Of a stretch of 20,051 bases of DNA, positions 14,850-19,234 are shown one piece after another (position 1 is the first letter of the stretch; the number at the start of each line of letters is the position of its first letter). A model generated the notes under the pieces. That model saw only the letters and a program-made list of their open reading frames with translations. It had not been told where the DNA came from and ran no database searches. The stretch comes from a virus. The translations under genes were made by a program, and so were the position numbers. The stretch spans positions 1-20,051 of IMG/VR virus record IMGVR_UViG_3300006810_006100. One strand, written 5' to 3'.

Positions 14850-14878
14850 ATTATAAGGGTTTGACTTGGAGAAGTCAA
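14850..14878 (-). promoter_or_regulatory. sigma70-type promoter of the three-gene small operon
   Basis: Minus strand TTGACT (14873-14878), a 17-bp spacer and TATAAT (14850-14855). It lies directly before the 71-aa gene. Confidence 0.8.
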
Positions 14879-14881
14879 GGT

Positions 14882-14901
14882 GGACAGAAGAGTTTCTGTC
14901 C
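14882..14901 (-). terminator. Perfect 8-bp hairpin after the tRNA segment
   Basis: The arms ggacagaa (14882-14889) and ttctgtcc (14894-14901) form an 8-bp stem with a 4-nt loop. No T-run follows on the minus strand, so it may be a weak terminator or an RNA-processing or stabilising hairpin at the 3' end of the tRNA transcript. Confidence 0.5.
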
Positions 14902-14904
14902 TAG

Positions 14905-14980
14905 TGCTCCTTGCGTGGATCGAACCCATCCTTCGCGGAATTATGAGTTTTGAGCATTCTACCAGATTGCTAAACCTGCA
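14905..14980 (-). pseudogene. Degenerate tRNA-like sequence, Met(CAU)-type anticodon loop
   Basis: This is a 76-nt stretch immediately after tRNA-Ile. It has a good D-arm (AGCA / TGCT with CTGGTAGA in the loop), a perfect CTCATAA anticodon loop and a TTCGATC T-loop. The anticodon stem has two A-C mismatches (CAAAA/TTCCG). The acceptor ends (TGCAGGT and AAGGAGC) pair poorly and the T-stem is mostly unpaired. It therefore looks like a decaying elongator tRNA-Met. A strongly divergent functional tRNA cannot be excluded. Confidence 0.45.
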
Positions 14981-14983
14981 AAG

Positions 14984-15055
14984 TGGTTCTGCGGAGAATT
15001 GAACTCCGTTCAGACACTTATAAGGTGTCGGCCTTAACCAATAGGCGACAGAACC
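14984..15055 (-). tRNA. tRNA-Ile(UAU)
   Basis: Acceptor GGTTCTG/CAGAACC, D-arm GCC/GGC, anticodon arm GACAC-CTTATAA-GTGTC with anticodon UAU, and T-arm CGGAG-TTCAATT-CTCCG all pair fully. The discriminator is A and CCA is not encoded. It would read the rare AUA codon. Confidence 0.9.
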
Positions 15056-15061
15056 ATGAAA

Positions 15062-15082
15062 ATCACGAACCCTCTTCGTGAT
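15062..15082 (-). terminator. 8-bp hairpin at the end of the antitoxin gene
   Basis: The arms atcacgaa (15062-15069) and ttcgtgat (15075-15082) with a 5-nt loop span the last codons of the Phd-like gene. A short T-run (TTTT) follows on the minus strand, then tRNA-Ile. It may act as a weak terminator or as a processing signal ahead of the tRNA. Confidence 0.45.
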
Positions 15083-15290
15083 CAGTGTGAATGAGTATTA
15101 TATCCTCACTCACACCACATTCTTCAAAGACATGTACCACTTCTTTATATGGCACCATAACTGAGCTGCCGTGCTCACTCGTTATGATAAATGATTCTCC
15201 TTGTTCTACTCTATTCATAAGATTGTCAAAGTCATTTTGAAACTCTTCTACTGTGAATGATTTAAGTTCAGAAATCTCTTGCATTTTCAT
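15063..15290 (-). CDS. Phd/YefM-like antitoxin
   Basis: This is a 75-aa protein; start at ATG 15290 (MKMQEISEL), with a second ATG two codons later. The body LKSFTVEEFQNDFDNLMNRV, EQGESFIITSEHG, SSVMVPYKEVVHVFEE is the prevent-host-death fold: a short strand, two helices, then the GE.FIIT..G..V.V..Y.E signature. The acidic C-terminal tail would be the toxin-binding arm. No toxin gene is next to it, so it could neutralise a host toxin or serve as a DNA-binding regulator. It sits between tRNA-Pro and tRNA-Ile and is probably co-transcribed with them. Confidence 0.82.
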   Translation of the reverse strand: MKMQEISELKSFTVEEFQNDFDNLMNRVEQGESFIITSEHGSSVMVPYKEVVHVFEECGVSEDIILIHTDHEEGS

Positions 15291-15307
15291 AAAGTGAGTT
15301 TTATGAG

Positions 15308-15379
15308 TCGGGGTGACTGGTATCGAACCAGCGTCTTCTTGCTCCCAAAGCAAGCCGTCTACCTCTGACTTACACCCCG
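15308..15379 (-). tRNA. tRNA-Pro(UGG)
   Basis: Acceptor CGGGGTG/CACCCCG, D-arm GTC/GAC, anticodon arm CTTGC-TTTGGGA-GCAAG (anticodon UGG) and T-arm around GGTTCGATACC all pair well. CCA is not encoded. It lies 22 bp after a consensus -10 box. Confidence 0.92.
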
Positions 15380-15493
15380 TTATTTGTTTTTGTGTACAAT
15401 CATTATACCTAAGATTGGAACCATTGTCAAGAGGTAGCAAAGTATTCCAAGAAACACATTATTATTTAATAGATTTACGACAAGGTGATTCAT
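15380..15493 (-). CDS. 37-aa membrane mini-protein
   Basis: The reading frame starts at ATG 15493 and overlaps the preceding stop as ATGA. AAGGA lies five bases before the start. It encodes MNHLVVNLLNNN and one strongly hydrophobic helix (VFLGILCYLLTMVPILGIMI) followed by VHKNK, as in a single-pass protein with a basic tail. It ends one base before tRNA-Pro, and the tRNA promoter lies inside its coding sequence. No family is recognised. The good ribosome binding site, stop/start coupling and clear membrane helix argue that it is real. Confidence 0.6.
   Translation of the reverse strand: MNHLVVNLLNNNVFLGILCYLLTMVPILGIMIVHKNK
15402..15430 (-). promoter_or_regulatory. Perfect sigma70 promoter for tRNA-Pro and the antitoxin
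   Basis: Minus strand TTGACA (15425-15430), 17 bp and TATAAT (15402-15407): a perfect match to the bacterial consensus. It is placed within the 37-aa gene and 22 bp before the mature tRNA-Pro 5' end. Confidence 0.88.
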
Positions 15494-15669
15494 TTTTCCT
15501 TAAGTAACTCCTCTATTCTACGACGCATATCTTCGGATTCTTTTTTGTCTATCTCACAGTGCTTATAACCTCTTTGTCCTTTAATAATCATTGTTCCCTG
15601 GTAAAACATTGTAGCACCAAAGACCAATAAAAGCAAGCAACCAATCAGTTCAATGTGATTTTGAGCCAT
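15490..15669 (-). CDS. 59-aa membrane protein with charged helical tail
   Basis: Starts at ATG 15669 (MAQNHIELIG), inside the end of the preceding gene. One hydrophobic segment (IGCLLLLVFGATMFYQGTMI, about 9-28) is followed by a basic then acidic helix (DKKESEDMRRRIEELLKEK). The shape is of a small bitopic membrane protein with a coiled-coil-like tail. No family is recognised. It is coupled at both ends to other tiny genes. Confidence 0.7.
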   Translation of the reverse strand: MAQNHIELIGCLLLLVFGATMFYQGTMIIKGQRGYKHCEIDKKESEDMRRRIEELLKEK

Positions 15670-15845
15670 GGTAATAATGGCGGTATTACTCCAATAAGTC
15701 GAAGCAGACCCTCAGCAAAAAGAGCAAGAACAACCCAACCAACACACATTGAAATAATCGAAGCATTACGATTATGTCTTCGTATGGCATCATCAATCAT
15801 CTCCTGCACTTCAGTTCTAGTAATAAATTCATCATGAGGTTCCAT
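15645..15845 (-). CDS. 66-aa membrane protein
   Basis: Starts at ATG 15845, overlapping the preceding stop (TGATG). It has an N-terminal acidic helix (MEPHDEFITRTEVQEMIDDA, then IRRHNRN) and a long hydrophobic C-terminal half (ASIISMCVGWVVLALFAEGL, then LRLIGVIPPLLPWL) that could form one or two membrane helices. Function unknown. It overlaps the 59-aa gene by 25 bp in another frame. Confidence 0.7.
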   Translation of the reverse strand: MEPHDEFITRTEVQEMIDDAIRRHNRNASIISMCVGWVVLALFAEGLLRLIGVIPPLLPWLKITLN

Positions 15846-15994
15846 CACTTCTCATCTCCAAGAAACTTTGCTAGAGGATCTCTTCTTGTCTTAACTATCT
15901 CTACTGCTCTCTTATAAAACATGTTATCTGTATTACCAGATGTTTCAAATGTTTCCTTTATACGGACCCAATTATTATAAGTATGTTGGTCCAT
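15845..15994 (-). CDS. Hypothetical protein, 49 aa
   Basis: Starts at ATG 15994 (MDQHTYNNWVRIKETFETSG) and ends KTRRDPLAKFLGDEK. It is small, soluble and helical, with the start preceded by CACGGAA. It is the first gene after the promoter-like sequence at 16014-16046 and is coupled to the next gene. Not recognised. Confidence 0.65.
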   Translation of the reverse strand: MDQHTYNNWVRIKETFETSGNTDNMFYKRAVEIVKTRRDPLAKFLGDEK

Positions 15995-16013
15995 TTCCGT
16001 GATGCGTATTACT

Positions 16014-16046
16014 ATTATATACTAATCAAGAGTTTTCCAAAGTCAA
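16014..16046 (-). promoter_or_regulatory. Possible promoter for the small membrane-protein genes
   Basis: The minus strand has TTGACT (16041-16046) and TATAAT (16014-16019), but the spacing is 21 bp. An AGTATA box at 17 bp is an alternative. The position, 20 bp before the 49-aa gene, is right. Confidence 0.4.
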
Positions 16047-16073
16047 CTCAATGTCAGCATTTTGTAACAATAC

Positions 16074-16109
16074 GATACAGAAAACCGAATAAAATTTTAA
16101 ATCTGTATC
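16074..16109. repeat. Inverted repeat between tRNA-Ser and the 49-aa gene
   Basis: The arms gatacaga (16074-16081) and tctgtatc (16102-16109) are perfect 8-bp inverted copies around 20 AT-rich bases. It could end or punctuate the tRNA-Ser transcript. The rest of 16047-16123 holds nothing recognisable. Confidence 0.4.
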
Positions 16110-16123
16110 TTATGTAACTAAAA

Positions 16124-16210
16124 CGGTAGCGACTGGATTTGAACCAGTGGAGGTGTTACCCTCATTTGTTTTCAAGACAAACGCAATAAACCGGACTCTG
16201 CCACGCTACC
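16124..16210 (-). tRNA. tRNA-Ser(UGA)
   Basis: An 87-nt class II tRNA with acceptor GGTAGCG/CGCTACC, anticodon arm TTTGT-CTTGAAA-ACAAA (anticodon UGA), a long variable arm (GAGGGTAACACCTC) and T-arm ACTGG-TTCAAAT-CCAGT. The discriminator is G. Confidence 0.93.
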
Positions 16211-16219
16211 AATAAAAGA

Positions 16220-16465
16220 TCAACGAATCTCAAAGTCCAGTTTACGAACCTTGCGTTGTCTTCTTGCTTCCTGAAAAGCAAGATCTTGAGAAGTCAGAAC
16301 ATTTCTTTGTTCTTTCTCTGTAGAGTTTACCATAACTACTCTACTTAAGTCAAGTGCTGAAACACTATCACCTTTGACGGTCATCATATTCTGACAACCA
16401 CACACTTGAGTTTTATTCGTGCTTGCTATCTCCCTGTTGCAATCCTTGCATCTCACGATTAACAT
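16220..16465 (-). CDS. Hypothetical zinc-ribbon-like protein, 81 aa
   Basis: Starts at ATG 16465 and overlaps the preceding gene by 53 bp in a different frame. The N-terminus has paired cysteines, VRCKDCNRE and QVCGCQN (about residues 6-9 and 22-24), a likely zinc-binding knuckle. A helical basic C-terminus follows (AFQEARRQRKVRKLDFEIR). This could suggest nucleic-acid or protein binding, but no named family is recognised. Confidence 0.7.
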   Translation of the reverse strand: MLIVRCKDCNREIASTNKTQVCGCQNMMTVKGDSVSALDLSRVVMVNSTEKEQRNVLTSQDLAFQEARRQRKVRKLDFEIR

Positions 16466-16586
16466 CTTGCAATAATCTCCTAATCTCTAATAGTTCCAAC
16501 TTAATAATATCAAGTTCTTCATGAATATCTTGGTGGTGAAACCTCAAAGGTTTTTGAATCAGTTTGTTAAAGGTTTTCTTTTTCAT
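16413..16586 (-). CDS. Hypothetical helical protein, 57 aa
   Basis: The start at ATG 16586 overlaps the dps stop (ATGA). The protein is MKKKTFNKLIQKPLRFHHQD, then a long amphipathic helix (ELDIIKLELLEIRRLLQDVN) that could be a coiled coil. No family. The large overlap with the next gene makes one of the two starts less certain. Confidence 0.6.
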   Translation of the reverse strand: MKKKTFNKLIQKPLRFHHQDIHEELDIIKLELLEIRRLLQDVNREMQGLQQGDSKHE

Positions 16587-17017
16587 TGGGTAAAGGATCT
16601 TAACATCCAAATATGCTTACCATGTGCTTCATTTAAATCATCAACAAGATTAATAGTACCTTTTGATTTCTTTGACTCTGCTTCCTCTGATACTTGATTA
16701 AGAAGGTCAACAATCTTTTGGTGTCCTTCCATCAGATCACGAACCATTCCCATAGTATCTAGTCCACTATTTGCTTCTGTAATATGAGATACTTCAGTAA
16801 TTCTAGAAAGAGTAGGAACTGGTTTTATATTTAAGTATCTCATATGTTCAGTGATTCTGTCAATCTCACCAAACATTGCTTCATATTGTTCTCCGAACAA
16901 ATCATGGAACTGTTTGAAGTCATCACCAACAACGTCCCAATGATACAACCAAGTCTTTTGAAAGAGAACAAAAAGACTTGCTTGAGTATCAGATAGTAGT
17001 TTATAAAGTGATTCCAT
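16583..17017 (-). CDS. dps: Dps-like ferritin (DNA-binding protein from starved cells)
   Basis: This 144-aa protein has the Dps four-helix pattern. KTWLYHWDVVGDDFKQFHDL carries the ferroxidase histidine (YHW) and the H..F block, followed by FGEQYEAMFGEIDRITEHMR with the acidic ligands. Then come the BC helix region (MVRDLMEGHQKIVDLL) and the final helix (LNEAHGKHIWMLRSF). Dps stores iron and protects DNA from peroxide. It lacks the Lys-rich DNA-binding N-terminal tail. A perfect late promoter octamer (TATAAATA) is 17 bp upstream. It is followed, coupled, by the 57-aa and 81-aa genes. Confidence 0.82.
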   Translation of the reverse strand: MESLYKLLSDTQASLFVLFQKTWLYHWDVVGDDFKQFHDLFGEQYEAMFGEIDRITEHMRYLNIKPVPTLSRITEVSHITEANSGLDTMGMVRDLMEGHQKIVDLLNQVSEEAESKKSKGTINLVDDLNEAHGKHIWMLRSFTQ

Positions 17018-17033
17018 TATACTCTTTTTGGAG

Positions 17034-17041
17034 TATTTATA
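17034..17041 (-). promoter_or_regulatory. T4-type late promoter octamer (TATAAATA) before dps
   Basis: The minus strand reads TATAAATA, identical to the T4 late promoter core, placed 17 bp upstream of the dps start and just after tRNA-Val. Confidence 0.65.
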
Positions 17042-17045
17042 TAAG

Positions 17046-17118
17046 TGGGAGCAGAGGGATTCGAACCCCCGACATTCTGCGTGTAAAGCAGACGCTGCTA
17101 CCGCTGAGCTATGCTCCC
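17046..17118 (-). tRNA. tRNA-Val(UAC)
   Basis: Acceptor GGGAGCA/TGCTCCC, D-arm GCTC..GAGC-like, anticodon arm TCTGC-TTTACAC-GCAGA (anticodon UAC) and T-arm GGGGG-TTCGAAT-CCCTC. Discriminator A; CCA not encoded. Confidence 0.93.
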
Positions 17119-17143
17119 GAAAGGTGATGAGTGCCCACCACCA

Positions 17144-17187
17144 GCATCAGACACTTGATGCGATTTTCACTGCATTAGATGGCAGTG
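17144..17187 (-). repeat. Two hairpins between tRNA-Asn and tRNA-Val
   Basis: A 6-bp stem gcatca/tgatgc (17144-17161, 6-nt loop) and a 6-bp stem cactgc/gcagtg (17168-17187, 8-nt loop) fill the spacer. They may be processing signals for the multi-tRNA transcript. Confidence 0.4.
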
Positions 17188-17189
17188 AA

Positions 17190-17261
17190 CTCCCCAACCT
17201 CGATTCGAACGAGGGACAGCAAAATTAACAGTTTTGAGTTCTACCACTGAACTATTGGGGA
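17190..17261 (-). tRNA. tRNA-Asn(GUU)
   Basis: Acceptor TCCCCAA/TTGGGGA, anticodon arm CAAAA-CTGTTAA-TTTTG (anticodon GUU), T-arm CCTCG-TTCGAAT-CGAGG. Discriminator G. All arms pair. Confidence 0.93.
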
Positions 17262-17267
17262 ATATGT

Positions 17268-17285
17268 GTAGGTGAACCAACCTAC
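17268..17285 (-). repeat. Hairpin between the degenerate tRNA and tRNA-Asn
   Basis: The arms gtaggt (17268-17273) and acctac (17280-17285) form a 6-bp stem with a 6-nt loop. The remaining spacer (17286-17317) shows nothing recognisable. Confidence 0.35.
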
Positions 17286-17317
17286 AGTTTAGAGATTACT
17301 CTCAAGGTCTTTTATGT

Positions 17318-17390
17318 GCCTCTGGTTGGGAATCGAACCCAATTTCCAACTCCCTTATCGGGGTGTCCTTACCAATAGACTACGCAGAGG
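17318..17390 (-). pseudogene. Degenerate tRNA with faulty anticodon arm (possibly Ile(GAU)-like)
   Basis: A 73-nt tRNA-shaped sequence in the correct place and orientation within the cluster. The T-arm (TTGGG-TTCGATT-CCCAA) is perfect, the D-arm (GTC/GAC with TTGGTAAG) is good, and the acceptor pairs in six of seven positions (C-C mismatch at the seventh). The anticodon arm does not fold normally. The best stem is CACCC/GGGAG with an A-A mismatch and a six-base loop CGATAA, as if the invariant U33 of a CTGATAA (GAU) loop had been lost. Either a tRNA pseudogene or an unusual tRNA. Confidence 0.55.
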
Positions 17391-17392
17391 AG

Positions 17393-17463
17393 AGCGAAAT
17401 ACGGGATTCGAACCCGTGACACCAACTTGGAAGGATGGGATGTTACCACTACACCAATTTCGC
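17393..17463 (-). tRNA. tRNA-Gly(UCC)
   Basis: Acceptor GCGAAAT/ATTTCGC, anticodon arm CCATC-CTTCCAA-GTTGG (anticodon UCC, with one U-U mismatch in the stem), T-arm ACGGG-TTCGAAT-CCCGT. Discriminator U. Confidence 0.9.
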
Positions 17464-17500
17464 ATAAGACAATCATAAACTATTTAAGTCTGATTGTCAA

Positions 17501-17572
17501 CAGGCCCACCAGGATTCGAACCTGGGATGATCGCTTAGAAGGCGAGAGTTATATCCCCTTAACTATGGGCCC
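17501..17572 (-). tRNA. tRNA-Arg(UCU)
   Basis: Acceptor GGGCCCA/TGGGCCT (terminal G-U), anticodon arm with TCGC-CTTCTAA-GCGA (anticodon UCU), T-arm CCAGG-TTCGAAT-CCTGG. Discriminator G. First tRNA after the promoter at 17590-17618. Confidence 0.9.
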
Positions 17573-17589
17573 TTGTTGTTTACTTGTTT

Positions 17590-17618
17590 AGTATATCACT
17601 CCTCTTTACAGGTGTCAA
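17590..17618 (-). promoter_or_regulatory. sigma70-type promoter of the tRNA cluster
   Basis: Minus strand TTGACA (17613-17618), 17 bp, TATACT (17590-17595). It overlaps the last codons and stop of the 136-aa gene and lies 17 bp before tRNA-Arg. Confidence 0.85.
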
Positions 17619-18006
17619 GCCATGGAGAACAGATTCTCATTTCTCCTCCGAGTTTTTTACACTCTTCAGAGTAACACAAAGCTTCATCTGGAGCTTTCTC
17701 TATCAACCGTGGCAAAGGTACTCTAGGTGGTTCTGAGTCCTTTGTCAAGTCCTCATATTCTCTTATGGCTCTGTCTACATCTCTCTTGACTCTGCTCTCC
17801 ACCACAGCAGGGTCTTTAAGCAGGACATCGTTGATAATGGTCTGTGGGAACAGAGTCCTCTGTACCTCGTCTAGGAGGTCCCACAGGGTCTTCTGGGACA
17901 CTCCTGTGCATTGGGAGAGGGTTGCTACGATACCGCTGAGTACGATGCCTATAAGGATTATCTGCTTCTTATCTGGTTTCTTCTTACCGAAGTTAAAATT
18001 GAACAT
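17596..18006 (-). CDS. Hypothetical membrane-anchored protein, 136 aa
   Basis: The start at ATG 18006 directly follows the T-run of a terminator, so no normal ribosome binding site is seen. The N-terminus is basic (MFNFNFGKKKPDKKQ) and leads into one membrane helix (IILIGIVLSGIVATLSQCTG, about 16-35). A soluble part then has charged helices (VVESRVKRDVDRAIREYEDL) and a Cys-containing C-terminus (CYSEECKKLG, ICSPWLDTCKEE) that could form disulfides outside the cytoplasm. Not recognised. GC and codon use look higher in G+C than the neighbours. Confidence 0.75.
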   Translation of the reverse strand: MFNFNFGKKKPDKKQIILIGIVLSGIVATLSQCTGVSQKTLWDLLDEVQRTLFPQTIINDVLLKDPAVVESRVKRDVDRAIREYEDLTKDSEPPRVPLPRLIEKAPDEALCYSEECKKLGGEMRICSPWLDTCKEE

Positions 18007-18035
18007 AAAAAAAGGGGAGTAGCAACCACTCCCCT
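18007..18035 (-). terminator. Rho-independent terminator after the RlpA-like gene
   Basis: On the minus strand an 8-bp stem (aggggagt at 18013-18020 with actcccct at 18028-18035) and a 7-nt loop are followed by a seven-T run (18007-18013, one base shared with the stem) that runs straight into the ATG at 18006. Confidence 0.82.
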
Positions 18036-18036
18036 G

Positions 18037-18044
18037 TATTTATT
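18037..18044 (-). promoter_or_regulatory. Possible late promoter octamer (AATAAATA)
   Basis: The minus strand AATAAATA fits NATAAATA and lies just before the terminator at 18007-18035. Transcripts from it would have to pass that terminator to express the 136-aa gene, so its use is doubtful. Confidence 0.3.
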
Positions 18045-18058
18045 ATTCTATTAATGTA

Positions 18059-18421
18059 TCAAACTTCAGTGTAACAAACTTTTACAACACCTTGCCCTGG
18101 AGGAGCAATAGTAGAGAAAGCACCATAAGACAGGTCAAGGTCTCTGTTACCAACATAAGGTCCACGATCATTTACACGCACAATCACCGACTTACCATTT
18201 CGTTGATTTGTAACTTTAAGTCGTGTACCAAATGGCATCCATCGATGTGCTACAGAATTTCCATAAGCATTGTACCGTTCACCGTTAGCAGTGGTCTGTC
18301 CATGATAACCATCACCAACTCCATAATGTGATGCGAGGGTACAACCACTCGCTGCTTTTGCTGTTACGGGTGCCAGACCGACAAGACCAAAAGCAAGAAT
18401 TGAAAGTGTTTTAAAAAGCAT
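18059..18421 (-). CDS. RlpA-like secreted double-psi beta-barrel protein
   Basis: This 120-aa protein has a signal peptide (MLFKTLSILAFGLVGLAPVT, then AKA-AS). The body is an RlpA-like domain: ASHYGVGDGYHGQTTANGER, then NSVAHRWMPFGTRLKVTN, VIVRVNDRGPYVGNRDLDLS with the catalytic-type aspartate in NDRGP, and a final VVKVCYTEV. RlpA enzymes are lytic transglycosylases that cut naked glycan strands; some relatives only bind peptidoglycan. In a cyanophage this could help wall passage or lysis. A sigma70-type promoter lies about 130 bp upstream, and the leader between is rich in short hairpins. Confidence 0.85.
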   Translation of the reverse strand: MLFKTLSILAFGLVGLAPVTAKAASGCTLASHYGVGDGYHGQTTANGERYNAYGNSVAHRWMPFGTRLKVTNQRNGKSVIVRVNDRGPYVGNRDLDLSYGAFSTIAPPGQGVVKVCYTEV

Positions 18422-18519
18422 TAAAATTAGTTGAACTCTACATCCGTATAAGCAAAGGAGAAGTTCCCCTTCTCAGGGGCAGTGCCCACGGCTCTAAATC
18501 AAATCAAAGTCTCATAACA
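18422..18519 (-). promoter_or_regulatory. Structured 5' leader of the RlpA-like gene
   Basis: No gene is seen. On the minus strand it contains GGGCACTGCCC, then CCCCTGAGAAGGGG, then GAGAAGGGGAACTTCTC. The last two share GAGAAGGGG, so they cannot form at the same time. This could make the leader switchable or may be chance in a short GC-rich patch. Confidence 0.35.
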
Positions 18520-18548
18520 AAAATCCCACCCTTTTGGAGTGGGATTTT
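18520..18548. terminator. Bidirectional-type hairpin next to the RlpA promoter
   Basis: The arms aaaatcccac (18520-18529) and gtgggatttt (18539-18548) form a 10-bp stem with a 9-nt loop and T-runs on both strands. It would end the transcript of the endonuclease genes. It lies just downstream of the -10 box at 18551-18556, so the start of the RlpA transcript falls in it. Confidence 0.75.
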
Positions 18549-18550
18549 GC

Positions 18551-18579
18551 ATAATAAGTTAATATTTAGTAAAAGTCAA
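18551..18579 (-). promoter_or_regulatory. sigma70-type promoter for the RlpA-like gene
   Basis: Minus strand TTGACT (18574-18579), 17 bp, TATTAT (18551-18556). It follows the stop of the 72-aa gene by ten bases. Confidence 0.65.
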
Positions 18580-18588
18580 GTGTTTGGT

Positions 18589-18807
18589 TTACCGAATATC
18601 AACTTCTTGATCTCCCCAACCTTCTTCTTCCAAGCAAAGATAATCAAGCTCCTGAGTTCCCTCAGGAATGTTGATCCACTCATCAAACTCTTCTGCAAGA
18701 GCAACTGCATTAAATTGATCCTCTACTCCACCATGATCTGCAAGGTGATGGATTCGATCAATACACCACTCCCTCACATAAGGAACTGGTTCAATCTGTG
18801 TTTCCAT
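18589..18807 (-). CDS. Hypothetical acidic protein, 72 aa
   Basis: The ATG at 18807 (METQIEPVPYVREWCIDRIH) is chosen because the longer open frame upstream is the antisense shadow of the endonuclease gene. The protein is strongly acidic, with VALAEEFDEWINIPEGTQEL and a C-terminal CLEEEGWGDQEVDIR. It is soluble, probably helical, and not recognised. It overlaps the endonuclease gene by 17 bp. Confidence 0.7.
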   Translation of the reverse strand: METQIEPVPYVREWCIDRIHHLADHGGVEDQFNAVALAEEFDEWINIPEGTQELDYLCLEEEGWGDQEVDIR

Positions 18808-19234
18808 AGTAGTCTTTTCGGAAATATCTGGAGAGGACATTGGAATTGTAGAATGCTGGTTCTCCTGTGTCAAGTGCTTCTGTGAGGACATTGTTGACGA
18901 AGAGTTGTCTGGTCTCCTCATAGTTTGTTTTGCCCTTTGTTTTATGTAATGATAAGATAGTTCTACTAAAATTTTCTCTGCCAAATTTGTCAATGTCTTC
19001 TTTAAGTTCCGGACAAGACCCATAATAGTTTTTCCAATCAGATTCCGATTTTACTTTTCTTTTTTTACCTTTAGGAGTTCTGAACTGCCACAGATATTTC
19101 CTCCCAATGTATTTTCTGTTGTTGGTCTTATTGGTAATGAGATAAACAAAACCAAAGTTGTCCCCAATATCAGCACTGGTAAAAGGAACCTCATTATACA
19201 TCCAAGGGTTTTCATAGTCAATATCTATACTCAT
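18791..19234 (-). CDS. GIY-YIG family endonuclease (Seg-like)
   Basis: This is a 147-aa protein from the ATG at 19234; an in-frame TTG lies one codon earlier. The GIY-YIG core appears as FVYLITNKTNNRKYIGRKYL (about 29-48; VYL and YIG), followed by an insert rich in Lys, then SDWKNYYGSCPELKEDIDKF and a helix ending FVNNVLTEALDTG. These small free-standing nucleases in T4-like phages cut DNA and can act as homing enzymes or in DNA processing. The predicted catalytic Arg is in the RKYL segment. It is coupled to the 51-aa gene upstream (17 bp overlap). Confidence 0.78.
   Translation of the reverse strand: MSIDIDYENPWMYNEVPFTSADIGDNFGFVYLITNKTNNRKYIGRKYLWQFRTPKGKKRKVKSESDWKNYYGSCPELKEDIDKFGRENFSRTILSLHKTKGKTNYEETRQLFVNNVLTEALDTGEPAFYNSNVLSRYFRKDYYGNTD

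Noticed and set aside
14612-14929. 105-aa version of the 71-aa protein
   Set aside because: The extension covers the consensus promoter and the hairpin at 14882-14901.
15063-15440. 125-aa version of the antitoxin
   Set aside because: Its first 50 codons read through tRNA-Pro and the promoter; the conserved domain starts at 15290.
16413-16610. Longer version of the 57-aa protein starting at 16610
   Set aside because: The extension lies inside the dps coding sequence; the ATG at 16586 overlapping the dps stop is the better start.
18589-19023. 144-aa version of the 72-aa acidic protein
   Set aside because: The first 72 codons are an alternate frame of the GIY-YIG gene; the composition changes sharply at the internal ATG 18807.
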